DNA from: Kordiimonas sp. SCSIO 12603 | GTDB taxonomy: Bacteria > Pseudomonadota > Alphaproteobacteria > Sphingomonadales > Kordiimonadaceae | Reading direction: 5' to 3' | Assembly: GCF_024398035.1 (NCBI RefSeq) | Contig: NZ_CP073748.1 | Span: 3,277,001-3,341,000 of the forward strand | DNA: 64,000 nucleotides | Part shown: one piece after another, positions 30,040 to 39,874 of the stretch | Numbering within the stretch: the first letter of the stretch is position 1 | How the letters are laid out: the number at the start of each line of letters is the position of its first letter | Notes under the pieces: generated by a model | Database searches by the model: none | Told to the model about the DNA's origin: nothing | The model's input: the letters and a program-made list of their open reading frames with translations, nothing else | Position numbers and translations under genes: made by a program

Positions 30040-30148
30040 ATTGCCGCTACGGCTGCTTATTTCTTGCCTGCATGAAGAAAGGCCCTATCGTCACTTAAAG
30101 CCTGGGGAGGCATAGGACTGCATTTGTGCAGCTATGATGGGAGGATTT

Positions 30149-31501
30149 ATGTCGGACACGACTGCAAGCTCACAGCCGAAGATGCTGTCGAGCCGAATGA
30201 AATATTATACGCTGGCCATTCTTACGATTGTCTATGCTTTCAATTTTATTGACCGTCAAATTCTCGTCATCTTACAGCCTCTTATTAAAGCAGACCTTGA
30301 TCTGTCCGATACACAACTTGGTCTTCTTTCAGGCATCGCATTTGCCGCTTTTTACACATTTATGGGCATCCCCATTGCTCGACTGGCCGACAAGAAAAAC
30401 CGCCGTAATATCATCGCGATTTCCTTAACTATCTGGAGCGGGATGACGGCTATTTCGGGCCTTGCTCAGAATTATATGCAGCTTTTGCTAGCGCGCCTTG
30501 GGGTTGGCATTGGTGAAGCTGGTGGTAGCCCACCAGCACACTCTATGATCAGTGATATGTTCAGTCCCAAGAAGCGGGCAACAGCGCTCGCAATATATTC
30601 TGCGGGGCTCTACCTCGGCGTAGTAATTGGTTACTCATTCGGTGGTGTTTTAGGTGTAACGTACGGCTGGCGCACAACTTTCATGATTGTTGGTCTGCCA
30701 GGTATTCTCTTGGCACTTATTCTTTGGATAACAGTTAAAGAACCTCCCAGAGGGCAATATGACAAAATTGGCGCAGAAGCCCCGCCTTCCTTTATCAATA
30801 CTCTCCGTTTTGTATTGAAACTAAAAGCTTTTCCATATTTAGCAGTAGGAAGCGCGCTATCTGCCTTTGTCAGCTACGGTGTAAGCAACTTTATGCCAAG
30901 TTTTTTATTTCGTTACCACCTATCCGACCTAGCTGCTATGGGCTCTTCCCTTGGCTTCAGTGGTAGCTCAGAGTATGAGATAGCCTATTCCATGATAGGT
31001 ATCACCCTCGGCCTCGTGGGTGGTGGCGCTGGCATTATTGGTACTTTCCTTGGTGGATACCTCACCGATAAAATCGGGCAAAACGATGCACGTTGGTATA
31101 TGTGGCTTCCAGGTTTAACGGCTGTGTGCGCTATCCCATTTGCCATCTATGCATTTCACACAAGCAGTGTAGAACTCGTTCTAATCCTAATCTTCATTGT
31201 AAACGTTCTAGGTACTCTGTACCTACCACCTGCTATTGCAGTTACCCACCGGTTGGTTACACCAAGGATGCGCGCCCTAAGCTCTGCTATACTCTTCTTC
31301 ATTCTAAATCTTATCGGCTTAGGCCTTGGGCCGCTGTTCATTGGTATGCTGTCTGATTTTCTTACGAAGATTAACGGTTACGAAAGCCTTCACTGGGCAA
31401 TGACGATCGGTGCCTGCATCGCTCTCATCAAAGGATTATTATTCTGGATTGCCGGTAGAAATCTCAAACATGACCTACAGCGCATAGAAGGTGGAACTTA
31501 A
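30149..31501 (+). CDS. MFS transporter, spinster type
   Basis: A 450-residue permease with twelve helices. The helix-1 motif FNFIDRQILVILQPLIK and the GLLSGIAFAAFYTFMGIPIARLADKKNRR block are typical of spinster-like major facilitator proteins, found widely in alphaproteobacteria. Substrates in this group range from lipids to aromatic compounds and cannot be told here. ATG 30149 is preceded by GGGAGGATTT; an in-frame ATG at 30134 is less likely. It is a single gene. Confidence 0.9.
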   Translation: MSDTTASSQPKMLSSRMKYYTLAILTIVYAFNFIDRQILVILQPLIKADLDLSDTQLGLLSGIAFAAFYTFMGIPIARLADKKNRRNIIAISLTIWSGMTAISGLAQNYMQLLLARLGVGIGEAGGSPPAHSMISDMFSPKKRATALAIYSAGLYLGVVIGYSFGGVLGVTYGWRTTFMIVGLPGILLALILWITVKEPPRGQYDKIGAEAPPSFINTLRFVLKLKAFPYLAVGSALSAFVSYGVSNFMPSFLFRYHLSDLAAMGSSLGFSGSSEYEIAYSMIGITLGLVGGGAGIIGTFLGGYLTDKIGQNDARWYMWLPGLTAVCAIPFAIYAFHTSSVELVLILIFIVNVLGTLYLPPAIAVTHRLVTPRMRALSSAILFFILNLIGLGLGPLFIGMLSDFLTKINGYESLHWAMTIGACIALIKGLLFWIAGRNLKHDLQRIEGGT

Positions 31502-31598
31502 AGGTAGCTTCGGAAATACAGGTTGACGTATTCTTCAACTAGGGGCAAAGCTTTTATAGAACAATAAATTAGCAGTTAGCCTCTGGTTTAGGATCATT

Positions 31599-33272
31599 AT
31601 GCCGCGCGAGAAAAGACAACACAGCTACTTTGAATTTATCATCATTAGCTTGTTGATTTTCATTGCTTCAATGCAAGCTTTTGAATGGTCACTCGCGGGT
31701 ATAATACCTATTCTCCACTCAGTGTTTTTATTATCAAGCTACCTGCTTGTTCGGCTTGTATTAGGCCGCCTTCATCCCTTTATAGGCTCAAGTATTTTTG
31801 CTGTCTCTGTTTTGCTTCTAATCACTGAGATATCAATCTATCAGTTCACAGGTCTGCATCTAAACAGGTTTGTTCTGTCACTCCTGTTTCAACCCGATGC
31901 CAGCAATCAAACCGGCATTTCAGGGAACTTACTCTTTTTAGGAATTTCCATCATTTTCCTGATATGCCTTTGGCTCAGCCGAAAATTACTTAAACCCTCT
32001 TTTGTTCTGAAAGGCCGACTATTAGCAATATCGACAGTCATTTCACTGGCGTCTGCTCAATTCACTTTTGGCATTTTGTTTTTCCATGGGCAATCCGACG
32101 CTATGGAGGTGAAACGGGAACTCCCCTTTTTCGCGGTCACACCTTCTTATTACACCAGAAAATTTTTTGGCCTGTTTTGGGAACAAACACCGGAAACACC
32201 GTTTGGTTATAAGCCCCAAAATTTTGCGAAACGAGATAACTCACCTGGCGTGTCAATCACCTTCAAACGCCGCAAAAACATCCTCTTAATAGTCACCGAT
32301 AGCCTTCGTGCTAAAGATATTAAGCAGGACCCGACCCTAACACCAAACCTTAACCACTTCTTTGAAAATGGCTTCACTTCCTATGACCATCTAGCAACTG
32401 CAAACTGCACCCATTTCAGTTTCTACAGTATGCTATCAGGAAAACTTGCTACCAGCTTTGGCAACGCCAGACGGAGTGGTGGATCAAACAGCCTCATCAA
32501 AACTTTCGCAAACAACGGTTATAAAACCTCATCGAGTGAAGCCACTTCTCTTGATTGGTATGATGTTTCTTCCATTATATTCGCGGAGGATACCAATAGG
32601 GTAACTTGGGATGAAGATACTGATGACCTACGTAATGATACTCAGGTTACCAAGAACACGATAAAAACACTGAAGGAATATGCGAAAGACAATACACCTT
32701 TCTTTCATCTCTCCTATTACTACGGCAATCATTTTCCTTATCTTAGTGAAACAGACACTACAGATTTAACGCTCAAGGAACGTTACCTCGCAAGCATCCG
32801 GACATTTGATACTCAGATAGGTGAGATACTCTCATATATAAACACCAGCGGACTTGCAGATGACACAGTTGTCATTGTTACTTCGGACCATGGGGAAGAG
32901 TTGCGAGAAGGTGGTATTATGGGGCATTCGGGGCGTCTATCAGACGAACAGGTTTATGTACCATTTTGGCTCTCAGGCTTACCTCAAAATTACTTTCAAA
33001 ATATCAAAAGTCACATTGATCTACATTCCACTATTTCAACTTTCATGGAAGGTAGAGACGCCAGAGTGAATAACAGCCCAATCATACTTACTAACTGCGA
33101 TTATGATTTCCCAAGCGCTTTCGCCGTATTACGTAAAGATAGCCGCAATGATTTTCTGTATGACCACGGGTACCTAAGCCCCATGCAGAAAAGAAATACC
33201 GAAATAACAAAAAAGCAACAGATTGAAGATGCCAATCTGTTGCTTGGAATAATTAAGGGTTCAGAAAACTAG
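31599..33272 (+). CDS. Membrane-anchored alkaline-phosphatase-superfamily protein, YejM/PbgA-like
   Basis: A 557-residue protein with five predicted helices (within 1-165) and a periplasmic sulfatase-type domain. Asp234 in LLIVTDSL, Cys270-Thr271 in ANCTHFSFYSMLSG, Asp430-His431 in SDHGEE and His443 in MGHSG form a plausible metal and nucleophile site. The layout of five helices, a juxtamembrane segment containing LHLNRFVLSLLFQPD, then the hydrolase domain recalls E. coli YejM (PbgA), which controls lipopolysaccharide synthesis, but here metal-site residues look more complete. A phosphoethanolamine transferase or LTA-synthase-like role is an alternative. Its stop overlaps that of the convergent regulator. 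Confidence 0.75.
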   Translation: MPREKRQHSYFEFIIISLLIFIASMQAFEWSLAGIIPILHSVFLLSSYLLVRLVLGRLHPFIGSSIFAVSVLLLITEISIYQFTGLHLNRFVLSLLFQPDASNQTGISGNLLFLGISIIFLICLWLSRKLLKPSFVLKGRLLAISTVISLASAQFTFGILFFHGQSDAMEVKRELPFFAVTPSYYTRKFFGLFWEQTPETPFGYKPQNFAKRDNSPGVSITFKRRKNILLIVTDSLRAKDIKQDPTLTPNLNHFFENGFTSYDHLATANCTHFSFYSMLSGKLATSFGNARRSGGSNSLIKTFANNGYKTSSSEATSLDWYDVSSIIFAEDTNRVTWDEDTDDLRNDTQVTKNTIKTLKEYAKDNTPFFHLSYYYGNHFPYLSETDTTDLTLKERYLASIRTFDTQIGEILSYINTSGLADDTVVIVTSDHGEELREGGIMGHSGRLSDEQVYVPFWLSGLPQNYFQNIKSHIDLHSTISTFMEGRDARVNNSPIILTNCDYDFPSAFAVLRKDSRNDFLYDHGYLSPMQKRNTEITKKQQIEDANLLLGIIKGSEN

Positions 33273-33910
33273 CCAGCAGTTTTCAAGCTGTTTGCCACGA
33301 TAGAGATGACGGTTTTCTTGGCATCTTCAAACATATCGTCAGTAAGTGGCTCGCCATCGTTCATAGCATTAATCTGTGCTTCGAAATCCGCATAATGCTG
33401 GGTGCTACCCCAAATCATGAAGAACAAGTATCTGGCATTGATTGATGCCATTTTGCCTTCAGCAATCCAGTTTTGGATAATACTTTCTCTACTATCCAAC
33501 CAAGGCTTCACTATCTTGGTAAGATAGTCCTGCAAGAATGGGGCACCACTGGCTATCTCAATAGCGAACAAACGTGAACCATGAGGCCGTTTTCTAGCCA
33601 AATCCATTTTTGATGAAATATATTTTTCAAAAGCGACTAAAGGTTCTACTTCTTCATCAAATAAATCAGCAGCATGAAGCCACATCGAGCACACTTCTTC
33701 GATGACTCTTCTATATAGATCTTCTTTTGCACCAAAATAATAGTAGATGTTTGGTTTTGGTACGCCGGCTCGTTCCGCAATCAGGCCAACACTTGCACCC
33801 TTAAATCCTTTTTCCGCAAACACCGTTTCTGCAGCGGCTAAAATTTTTGCTTCGTTTTCTCTGCGAATATTCGCTTTATGGCCTGTCCCTTGGCCTTTTT
33901 TAACACTCAT
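33269..33910 (-). CDS. TetR-family regulator, RutR-like
   Basis: A 213-residue regulator. The N-terminal helix-turn-helix is NEAKILAAAETVFAEKGFKGASVGLIAERAGVPKPNIYYYF in outline (near 17-57), and the C-terminal part has SRLFAIEIASGAPFL and WGSTQHYADFEAQI, the pattern of RutR (TetR_C_3) proteins. RutR in E. coli binds uracil and controls pyrimidine genes. ATG 33910 follows GAGAGGA; an upstream TTG at 33961 is weaker. Palindromes resembling the RutR box lie before the receptor, ABC importer/upp and deoC genes in this window, so I propose it controls nucleoside use. Confidence 0.88.
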   Translation of the reverse strand: MSVKKGQGTGHKANIRRENEAKILAAAETVFAEKGFKGASVGLIAERAGVPKPNIYYYFGAKEDLYRRVIEEVCSMWLHAADLFDEEVEPLVAFEKYISSKMDLARKRPHGSRLFAIEIASGAPFLQDYLTKIVKPWLDSRESIIQNWIAEGKMASINARYLFFMIWGSTQHYADFEAQINAMNDGEPLTDDMFEDAKKTVISIVANSLKTAG

Positions 33911-33968
33911 ATCGTCCTCTCGCCGTATCCCTTCGGCATTCGGTAACTGATGTTTCCCCAAAACAAGC

Positions 33969-33994
33969 GCGCCCGAGACGATAATCTCGGGCGC
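33969..33994 (-). terminator. Terminator of the TonB-dependent receptor gene
   Basis: Ten-base perfect stem GCGCCCGAGA (33969-33978) / TCTCGGGCGC (33985-33994). On the minus strand GCTTGTTTT follows; on the plus strand a T-rich run ACATTTTTT also follows. It lies between the receptor stop and the TetR gene. Confidence 0.85.
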
Positions 33995-34024
33995 ACATTT
34001 TTTGTAATTAACTACGAGCTCAAA

Positions 34025-37000
34025 TTAGAACTTGTACTTAACGCCTACTTGAATGCGCCATAGTGTATCTTGTACGTCGTTAAACTGACGAGGAGCTTCA
34101 AAGTTGCTGTACACATACTGGCCTTGATCATTGATCTCAGCTGCAACAAGAGGAATACCCTCAGAACTATCAGTATTGATAAAGCGTTGAGCGCCATTAC
34201 CGATAAAGTTCAGGAAGTTTTCAAAGTTAACGAACACTTCAACTTTGTCTGTGGCGAAGAAGCCCGGAAGCTCCTGAGAGATGCGTAGATCGAGATCTGT
34301 ATTCCACGGCTGGCTTACTGAACTACGATCGATGATTGAACCGCCTTCAAGACCTTCAGCAGCGATGAAATTCAAGAATGCTGTTTCTGTCTCTGCATCA
34401 GCATATGTCACTAGAGGATCATCTGCACCTGTAGGGATATAAAGTAGGCTACGCGCTACATCATCAGAGTCACCAAATGCATCAGTAGATGTATCTGCAT
34501 CAAACACATAAGATAGTGGGCGACCAGAATTAACACGGAAGAACGCACCAACTTTAGTCTGCAGGTCATCGAAGAACTCGTTAGAGTATGTCGCACGAAC
34601 TACAAAGTTATGTCTGTTGCTGTTCACAGAACGACCAAGACCAACATTGTTAAAGTTAGATGTTGCAACTTGCTCGAAGTTAGAGCCTGCAGTCGAAGAA
34701 CCACCAGCGTTACCAACAACAGAGTCGTTGTATGCGTAACCAAAGCGGAAATCTAGAGTAGAACGATCTGTCAGATCGAATGTTTTACCGAACTGAGCTG
34801 AAAGCGAGAAGCTATGTCCACCACCGTTAACAGCATTGGTAAGAACGATGTTTTGCGCGCCGCTGCTAATACGATCACTGAAGCATGCGTCGGTTGCGTT
34901 AGTGAAACCCTCACGGATACCAGCAAATGTCGCATTACAACCATCTGCAAAACCTGGGTTACTCAGGTCAAGCTGAGAGAAGATCGGACGACCATCTGGA
35001 GCTGTATCAGTTTGAACAAGAGACAGATCAACAAAATCTACGCCGTTAACAATATCGCTATAGATCGCGTCTAACTGAATTGTCCAGTCATCGAAGAAAT
35101 TCGAACCAGTATTCTCAGTAATATGCGTTACACCAAGGCTGAAACGGTTTTGAGTTGGTAATTTGAAGTCTGGGTCAACAGCTGCAACTGTAGCAAGGTT
35201 GCCCTGAGCTTCTGCTTGACCAGCATCACGTACACACTGAGGAATACCAGAGAAAGTACCACCAGCAAGTACGTTCAGATCTTCAGCAGTACAAGAACTG
35301 TTTCTTGAATCGCCAAGGCCAATAGCACCACCAAAGTTCTGGAATGAGTTCGCAAACCATACGGTTGGGTCACCACCAGAGAATTTACCAAAGCCACCTG
35401 TGAATGTCGTATTACCAAGACCTTCAGGTGTCCATGTGAAACCGATACGTGGCTGAAGCACATCAAGACCAGAGAATGCTTGAGTATTTGCGAAACCAAA
35501 ACGGTCCTGGAACACTGGGTTCAGGTTAGGAGCATCACCAGACTTATAGAAGTCATAACGTAGACCAACAACAAGTTCGAAGTTGCTGTTAACCTGCCAT
35601 TTATCCTGAAGATAAAGAGTGTGAATGTTACGAGTAAACTCAGCAGCAGCGTCTGTTGGGTTACCAGTGAATGTCTCGTTGATACGGATAAATTGAGCCT
35701 GACCAGCTTCTAGAGCATCGATATCTTCAAAGAACACTGTACCAGTAGCGTTAATGATGAAGAGGTTGAATACGTCTAGGTTATCAAGTTCGTAACCCGC
35801 TGTGAACAGGTGATCACCAGCTACATAATCAGCTTTAAATTTGATCTGATCGATACGAACGTCAAGCTGGTTAGCGGAACGGAATACGCCAGGGCCAGAT
35901 GCGAAATCTTGATCAAAGAATTCGTTAGAGAACGAACGGCCACCGATTGCGATACGCGGAGTATTTTCAGCCTGAGCTTCACCACCGAATGCAGGATCCT
36001 GAATATCGCTAATGTCGTTACGAGACATACGGAATTCAGTAGATAGGTTATCTGACCAGTCTGAGAACACGCGTAGAGCGTATGTATCAGATACAGAACC
36101 ACGGTTGTGGAAGTTATCCTGGAATGTGAACTCACCACGGCCAGAACCAAAATCATCATTCGCAAGACGGTTTTCTTCTAGACGACCGTATGTTGCTTCT
36201 AGACGGTGGTCATCGTTGATGTTCCAGTCAATACGACCGAAGAAACGACGGCTTGTATTTGGAAGTGTAGAAACAATATCACCAACTGTACGACCATATT
36301 GGCTTTCAAGAATGCTGCGCACACGATTAATGTCGTCTGTGCGAAGGTCGTTAATAGTGTTAGCACCGCTTGCGTTGGCGTTAATGAAGTCACCGCTTAC
36401 TGTACCGTAGTTAGGAATATCACCTTCATCTGTTTCTTCGTAAGAACCATAGAAGAAAAGCTTATCTTGGATGATTGGACCACCAAGTTCAGCACCCCAG
36501 TTATAGCGATCGAACTCAGCTCCACCAAGCGCATCTTCACCATCAATAGTTGAACCGGTAATTTTGTCGCCGTTATATAGGAAGAATGCAGAACCGTGGA
36601 ATTCGTTAGAACCAGATTTTGTAACAACGTTAATGTTACAGCCAGTAAACTGACCATATTCAACGTCTACTGGAGAGAATTCTACAGAAGCAGCTGCAAT
36701 TGTATCGAATGGAATTGGGAACGTGCTACGAGCAAGGTTACCTGAAGAGTTCAGGCCGAATGCATCAGCTGCGCGTACACCATCAATTGTAAAGGAGTTC
36801 ACACGTGGAGAACCACCGTTACAAGAAACACCAAAACCACCACCGTTGTTTGAACGACCAATGTTTACACGTGGGTCAACACGGATGATGTCACGAACCT
36901 GACGGCTGATTGAAGGCGCTGTTTCAATATCTGTCAGTGTGAAAGAAGAGCTTGGGCCAACTGCTACTGTAGAGCTTACAATTGCAGAAGCTGTAATTAC

Positions 37001-37369
37001 GATTTCTTCAACACCGTCTTGAGAAGCCTGAAGCTGGATGTCGAAGTTAGGTGTAGATGATAGGTTTGTGAAAACGTCAGTTACAAGTGCGTCTTCGTAG
37101 TTACCACCTTCAACACGAATAGTGTAAGGACCACCAACTTGAAGGGAGCGAACATTAAACGCACCGTTTGAGTTAGTTGTTGTACGGCTAACGCTGCCAG
37201 TACGTGTATCAGTAACAATTACTGTAACACCAGATAGTGTATCACCAGCTGGTGAGTAAATAGTACCACGGACACCCGCAGTAATTTCCTGCGATACCGC
37301 AGGAACACTTGCGGCCATGGCGGCAAGTGCAACGCTGCTACAAAGAGCAGTCTTAAATAGGCGATTCAT
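34025..37369 (-). CDS. TonB-dependent receptor, Oar-like with N-terminal carboxypeptidase-regulatory-like domain
   Basis: A 1114-residue outer-membrane receptor. Signal peptide 1-27; a carboxypeptidase-regulatory-like domain (about 30-115, GVRGTIYSPAGDTLSGVTV); then a plug with SISRQVRDIIRVDPRVNIG and a large barrel ending in IQVGVKYKF with terminal Phe. Oar-type receptors import large or poorly known ligands with TonB energy. The gene is followed by a RutR-like regulator and preceded by the nuclease/deo operon, and two RutR-type boxes lie in its promoter, so nucleosides or nucleic-acid fragments are a reasonable but unproven ligand. Confidence 0.92.
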   Translation of the reverse strand: MNRLFKTALCSSVALAAMAASVPAVSQEITAGVRGTIYSPAGDTLSGVTVIVTDTRTGSVSRTTTNSNGAFNVRSLQVGGPYTIRVEGGNYEDALVTDVFTNLSSTPNFDIQLQASQDGVEEIVITASAIVSSTVAVGPSSSFTLTDIETAPSISRQVRDIIRVDPRVNIGRSNNGGGFGVSCNGGSPRVNSFTIDGVRAADAFGLNSSGNLARSTFPIPFDTIAAASVEFSPVDVEYGQFTGCNINVVTKSGSNEFHGSAFFLYNGDKITGSTIDGEDALGGAEFDRYNWGAELGGPIIQDKLFFYGSYEETDEGDIPNYGTVSGDFINANASGANTINDLRTDDINRVRSILESQYGRTVGDIVSTLPNTSRRFFGRIDWNINDDHRLEATYGRLEENRLANDDFGSGRGEFTFQDNFHNRGSVSDTYALRVFSDWSDNLSTEFRMSRNDISDIQDPAFGGEAQAENTPRIAIGGRSFSNEFFDQDFASGPGVFRSANQLDVRIDQIKFKADYVAGDHLFTAGYELDNLDVFNLFIINATGTVFFEDIDALEAGQAQFIRINETFTGNPTDAAAEFTRNIHTLYLQDKWQVNSNFELVVGLRYDFYKSGDAPNLNPVFQDRFGFANTQAFSGLDVLQPRIGFTWTPEGLGNTTFTGGFGKFSGGDPTVWFANSFQNFGGAIGLGDSRNSSCTAEDLNVLAGGTFSGIPQCVRDAGQAEAQGNLATVAAVDPDFKLPTQNRFSLGVTHITENTGSNFFDDWTIQLDAIYSDIVNGVDFVDLSLVQTDTAPDGRPIFSQLDLSNPGFADGCNATFAGIREGFTNATDACFSDRISSGAQNIVLTNAVNGGGHSFSLSAQFGKTFDLTDRSTLDFRFGYAYNDSVVGNAGGSSTAGSNFEQVATSNFNNVGLGRSVNSNRHNFVVRATYSNEFFDDLQTKVGAFFRVNSGRPLSYVFDADTSTDAFGDSDDVARSLLYIPTGADDPLVTYADAETETAFLNFIAAEGLEGGSIIDRSSVSQPWNTDLDLRISQELPGFFATDKVEVFVNFENFLNFIGNGAQRFINTDSSEGIPLVAAEINDQGQYVYSNFEAPRQFNDVQDTLWRIQVGVKYKF

Positions 37370-37489
37370 TCCCTAAGCTCCATTAAGTACGAACACCCAC
37401 ATTACTTATACCCAAGGGTGTCCCTTTGGACTTCCGTCCATTCGTACAAAAAGTTTCCCACACAAAACTAGGCGTAAGAAAACCAAAAA

Positions 37490-37505
37490 TTGACCGTTTA
37501 GTCAA
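37490..37505. promoter_or_regulatory. RutR-type box 1 upstream of the TonB-dependent receptor
   Basis: TTGACCGTTTAGTCAA matches the E. coli RutR consensus TTGACCANNTGGTCAA at 12 of 14 fixed positions. It is centred about 128 bases before the receptor ATG. Confidence 0.6.
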
Positions 37506-37568
37506 ATTGGTAAAAGAAACACCTACCTCATGCGTGAGGCTCTTTTATGCGCCGTTTCTTTCAGTTTT

Positions 37569-37584
37569 TTGACGAAAGTGTCAA
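37569..37584. promoter_or_regulatory. RutR-type box 2 upstream of the TonB-dependent receptor
   Basis: TTGACGAAAGTGTCAA keeps the TTGAC-N6-GTCAA arms and matches 11 of 14 fixed consensus positions. It lies 79 bases upstream of box 1, centre to centre. Confidence 0.5.
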
Positions 37585-37782
37585 CAATCATGATTAGAAG
37601 ATAAAATATCGGTGGATAACTTATTTTTCCGATAGTGCCTCTTTTACAACACAAGCCCTAAAAACAGCCTAAAGCCGTTGATTTACAAGCCTTACAGCTC
37701 TCAAAAAGAACACCACGGCTCCTTCACAAAGGGCGGAAAACTGCCGTGTTACAAAAAACACACAGTTAGAAAATAAGAAAAA

Positions 37783-37810
37783 AGGGATTCGCTCTTTCGA
37801 ACGAATCCCT
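37783..37810 (-). terminator. Terminator of the nucleoside catabolism operon
   Basis: AGGGATTCG (37783-37791) / CGAATCCCT (37802-37810), ten-base loop; on the minus strand TTTTTTCTTATTT follows, just downstream of the S1/P1 nuclease stop. Confidence 0.92.
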
Positions 37811-37832
37811 CCTCTAGAAGCTGTTTTAACGA

Positions 37833-38615
37833 TTATTTTTTGAACATTTCGTTCAAATAACCAGCCAAACGAATCCCCCCCTTGGAAAGTTGGCTTTTTA
37901 CTAGCGGTGTATATTTGTAGACATAGTCCCAAGAAAGAATACCATTTTCGGCGCTTTTATAAATATCGCCGCGATAAGAGATCAGCTCACGCACCCAGTC
38001 AATCGGCTCAGACCGTTGCCATTCAGTAATGTGGTTAGCTTTAATTTTAGGATCCAAGAAGTTCGTCCACTCGGTAAAAGATAGATCCTTGTGATCGATC
38101 AAATCCTCATCCCATACTTTGTGAAGATTAGACATCTCACCAAACCAAGCTACATCAATGCGGTTTCCACCACGATCTTCTGAGCGTCCAGCATGCAGCG
38201 GCTGATGTAGATCACCAACAATGTGGATAATGAACCTAAGAGCGAGCGCTTTGTCTTCTTTCGAAGCATTCTCGTCTTTCACTACCTTGGTGAAATTTTC
38301 AAGAGCTGTGAGAGCATCGCCGCCTGGGTTCTTTTCGCTTTCTTCGTAAGTCACGCCATCAGGCAAATTGATATAGTGATATACATTTGCGGTACGGCGG
38401 AAAAACTCCTCCGGGCTTGAACGCATTTCATCAGGCCATGTTGATGCCTCTGCCATCAATTCATCGCCAAGAATAGCTTCAACGGCTGCCCGTGCATCTG
38501 GCGACAAATGACGAAATGCAAGTTCAGCAATCACTCTGTGCCCTGTTGGGCCATAGGCAGTCGCCGCAGATGTCATCAACATTAGCGCTGCGAAAATTCC
38601 GGTAAATAGACGCAT
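37833..38615 (-). CDS. Secreted S1/P1-type nuclease
   Basis: A 260-residue zinc-dependent nuclease that degrades single-stranded DNA and RNA and removes 3'-phosphates. Signal peptide 1-20 (ATA end), then YGPTGHRVIAELA with His26, STWPDEM, VYHYINLP, DLHQPLHAG and GGNRI, giving the trinuclear zinc ligands. The mature N-terminus would be Tyr21; most family members have Trp, whose backbone binds zinc. ATG 38615 follows GAGGGG; the longer frame to 38678 is not needed. It is last in the deo operon, consistent with extracellular nucleic-acid use. Confidence 0.9.
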   Translation of the reverse strand: MRLFTGIFAALMLMTSAATAYGPTGHRVIAELAFRHLSPDARAAVEAILGDELMAEASTWPDEMRSSPEEFFRRTANVYHYINLPDGVTYEESEKNPGGDALTALENFTKVVKDENASKEDKALALRFIIHIVGDLHQPLHAGRSEDRGGNRIDVAWFGEMSNLHKVWDEDLIDHKDLSFTEWTNFLDPKIKANHITEWQRSEPIDWVRELISYRGDIYKSAENGILSWDYVYKYTPLVKSQLSKGGIRLAGYLNEMFKK

Positions 38616-38652
38616 AATCCCCTCTCTGATTACCTTAGTAAAAAAGCGCGAA

Positions 38653-39870
38653 CTAAATCGCGCTTTCACCATCCTCAAGTGCCGCTATGCCAAGGTGTGT
38701 TGCAATCGTTTGCCCGATATCGGCAAATGAACGGCGCACTCCTGCACTACCAGCTTTTAACTTCGGCCCATAAGCAATAAACGGCACATGCTCACGTGTA
38801 TGATCTGTCCCCGGCCATGTTGGGTCACAGCCGTGGTCCGCTGTCAGGATAACAATATCATCCTCTTGCATGCGGCCAGTGAACTCTGGCAAGCGTGTAT
38901 CGAAATACTCAAGCGCAGCCGCATAACCACCCACGTTACGGCGGTGCCCGTATGTCTGGTCAAAGTCCACAAAGTTCACAAATGTGAGCGAGCCATCCTT
39001 GGCTTCATCTTGCATCTTCATGGAAAGATCAAACAAGCCTTCAAGGCCGTTTGCTTTCACCTTTTTAGTCAATCCTTTATGGGCAAAGATGTCAGCGATT
39101 TTACCAACACTAATCACTTCGCGGCCTTCTGCTTCCAGTTTTTCAAGAAGTGTTGGCTTGTGTGGTGGCGTTGCATAATCGCGGCGGTTCCCTGTACGCT
39201 CAAAGCTACCCTCGTCACCAAGGAATGGACGCGCAATCACCCGGCCAATTTCATATTTATCCACAAGTTTGCGAGCAACTTCACACACCTCGTAAAGACG
39301 CTCGAGACCGAAAGTCTCTTCATGAGCAGCCACCTGGAACACGCTGTCAGCTGATGTGTAAACAATCGGCTTACCGCTCTCCATATGCTCTTTACCAAGT
39401 TCATCAAGTACTACAGTGCCAGATGCCGCTTTATTTCCGAGTACGCCTGGAAGGTTACATCGCTCGCAAAGCTCATTAATTAGCTCTTCCGGGAAACTTG
39501 GGAATTCTTGTGGGAAATAACCCCAATCAAACATCACCGGTACACCGGCCATTTCCCAGTGGCCCGACGGCGTATCTTTACCAAATGAAAGCTCTTCACA
39601 CGCGGCATACATGCCAGTGATATCACCGCTAAACTCTAGCCCAGCTGGTTCTTTACCTGTAGCCAATTCCGCAGCTTTACCAAGACCAAGCTGCGCCATA
39701 TTTGGAAGGTTCAGTTTACCCGCTGCCGGTCGGTCATCAGATGTATTACCAGCCGCACACCAATCAGCGATATGGCCCAGAGTGTCTGAACCTACATCCC
39801 CAAATTTATCGGCATCCGGCGCAGCACCAATACCAAAACTATCTAGAACAAGAATGAAAGCACGTGCCAT
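38653..39870 (-). CDS. deoB: Phosphopentomutase
   Basis: Interconverts (deoxy)ribose-1-phosphate and -5-phosphate, linking nucleoside phosphorylases to the pentose pools. An alkaline-phosphatase-superfamily enzyme of 405 residues: [16 protein letters not shown] at the N-terminus carries the first metal Asp, [11 protein letters not shown] holds the phosphorylated Thr, and [12 protein letters not shown] with DHTREHVP supplies the second metal site. It lies four bases after deoA and is followed by the nuclease gene. Confidence 0.97.
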   Translation of the reverse strand: MARAFILVLDSFGIGAAPDADKFGDVGSDTLGHIADWCAAGNTSDDRPAAGKLNLPNMAQLGLGKAAELATGKEPAGLEFSGDITGMYAACEELSFGKDTPSGHWEMAGVPVMFDWGYFPQEFPSFPEELINELCERCNLPGVLGNKAASGTVVLDELGKEHMESGKPIVYTSADSVFQVAAHEETFGLERLYEVCEVARKLVDKYEIGRVIARPFLGDEGSFERTGNRRDYATPPHKPTLLEKLEAEGREVISVGKIADIFAHKGLTKKVKANGLEGLFDLSMKMQDEAKDGSLTFVNFVDFDQTYGHRRNVGGYAAALEYFDTRLPEFTGRMQEDDIVILTADHGCDPTWPGTDHTREHVPFIAYGPKLKAGSAGVRRSFADIGQTIATHLGIAALEDGESAI

Positions 39871-39874
39871 GTCT

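Larger units (their letters stand above)
37370..37832. other. Intergenic region with leader and RutR-type boxes
   Basis: A 463-base gap. Reading toward the receptor gene: the deo-operon terminator (37783-37810), then two RutR-type palindromes (37569-37584 and 37490-37505), then short inverted repeats ACACCC/GGGTGT (37393-37421) and TGGAC/GTCCA (37427-37440), which would fall in the receptor leader. No small ORF is supported. Confidence 0.6.

Noticed and set aside
36228-36243. TTGATGTTCCAGTCAA inside the TonB receptor gene
   Set aside because: One arm position is off and it is within conserved coding sequence, so chance similarity is more likely.
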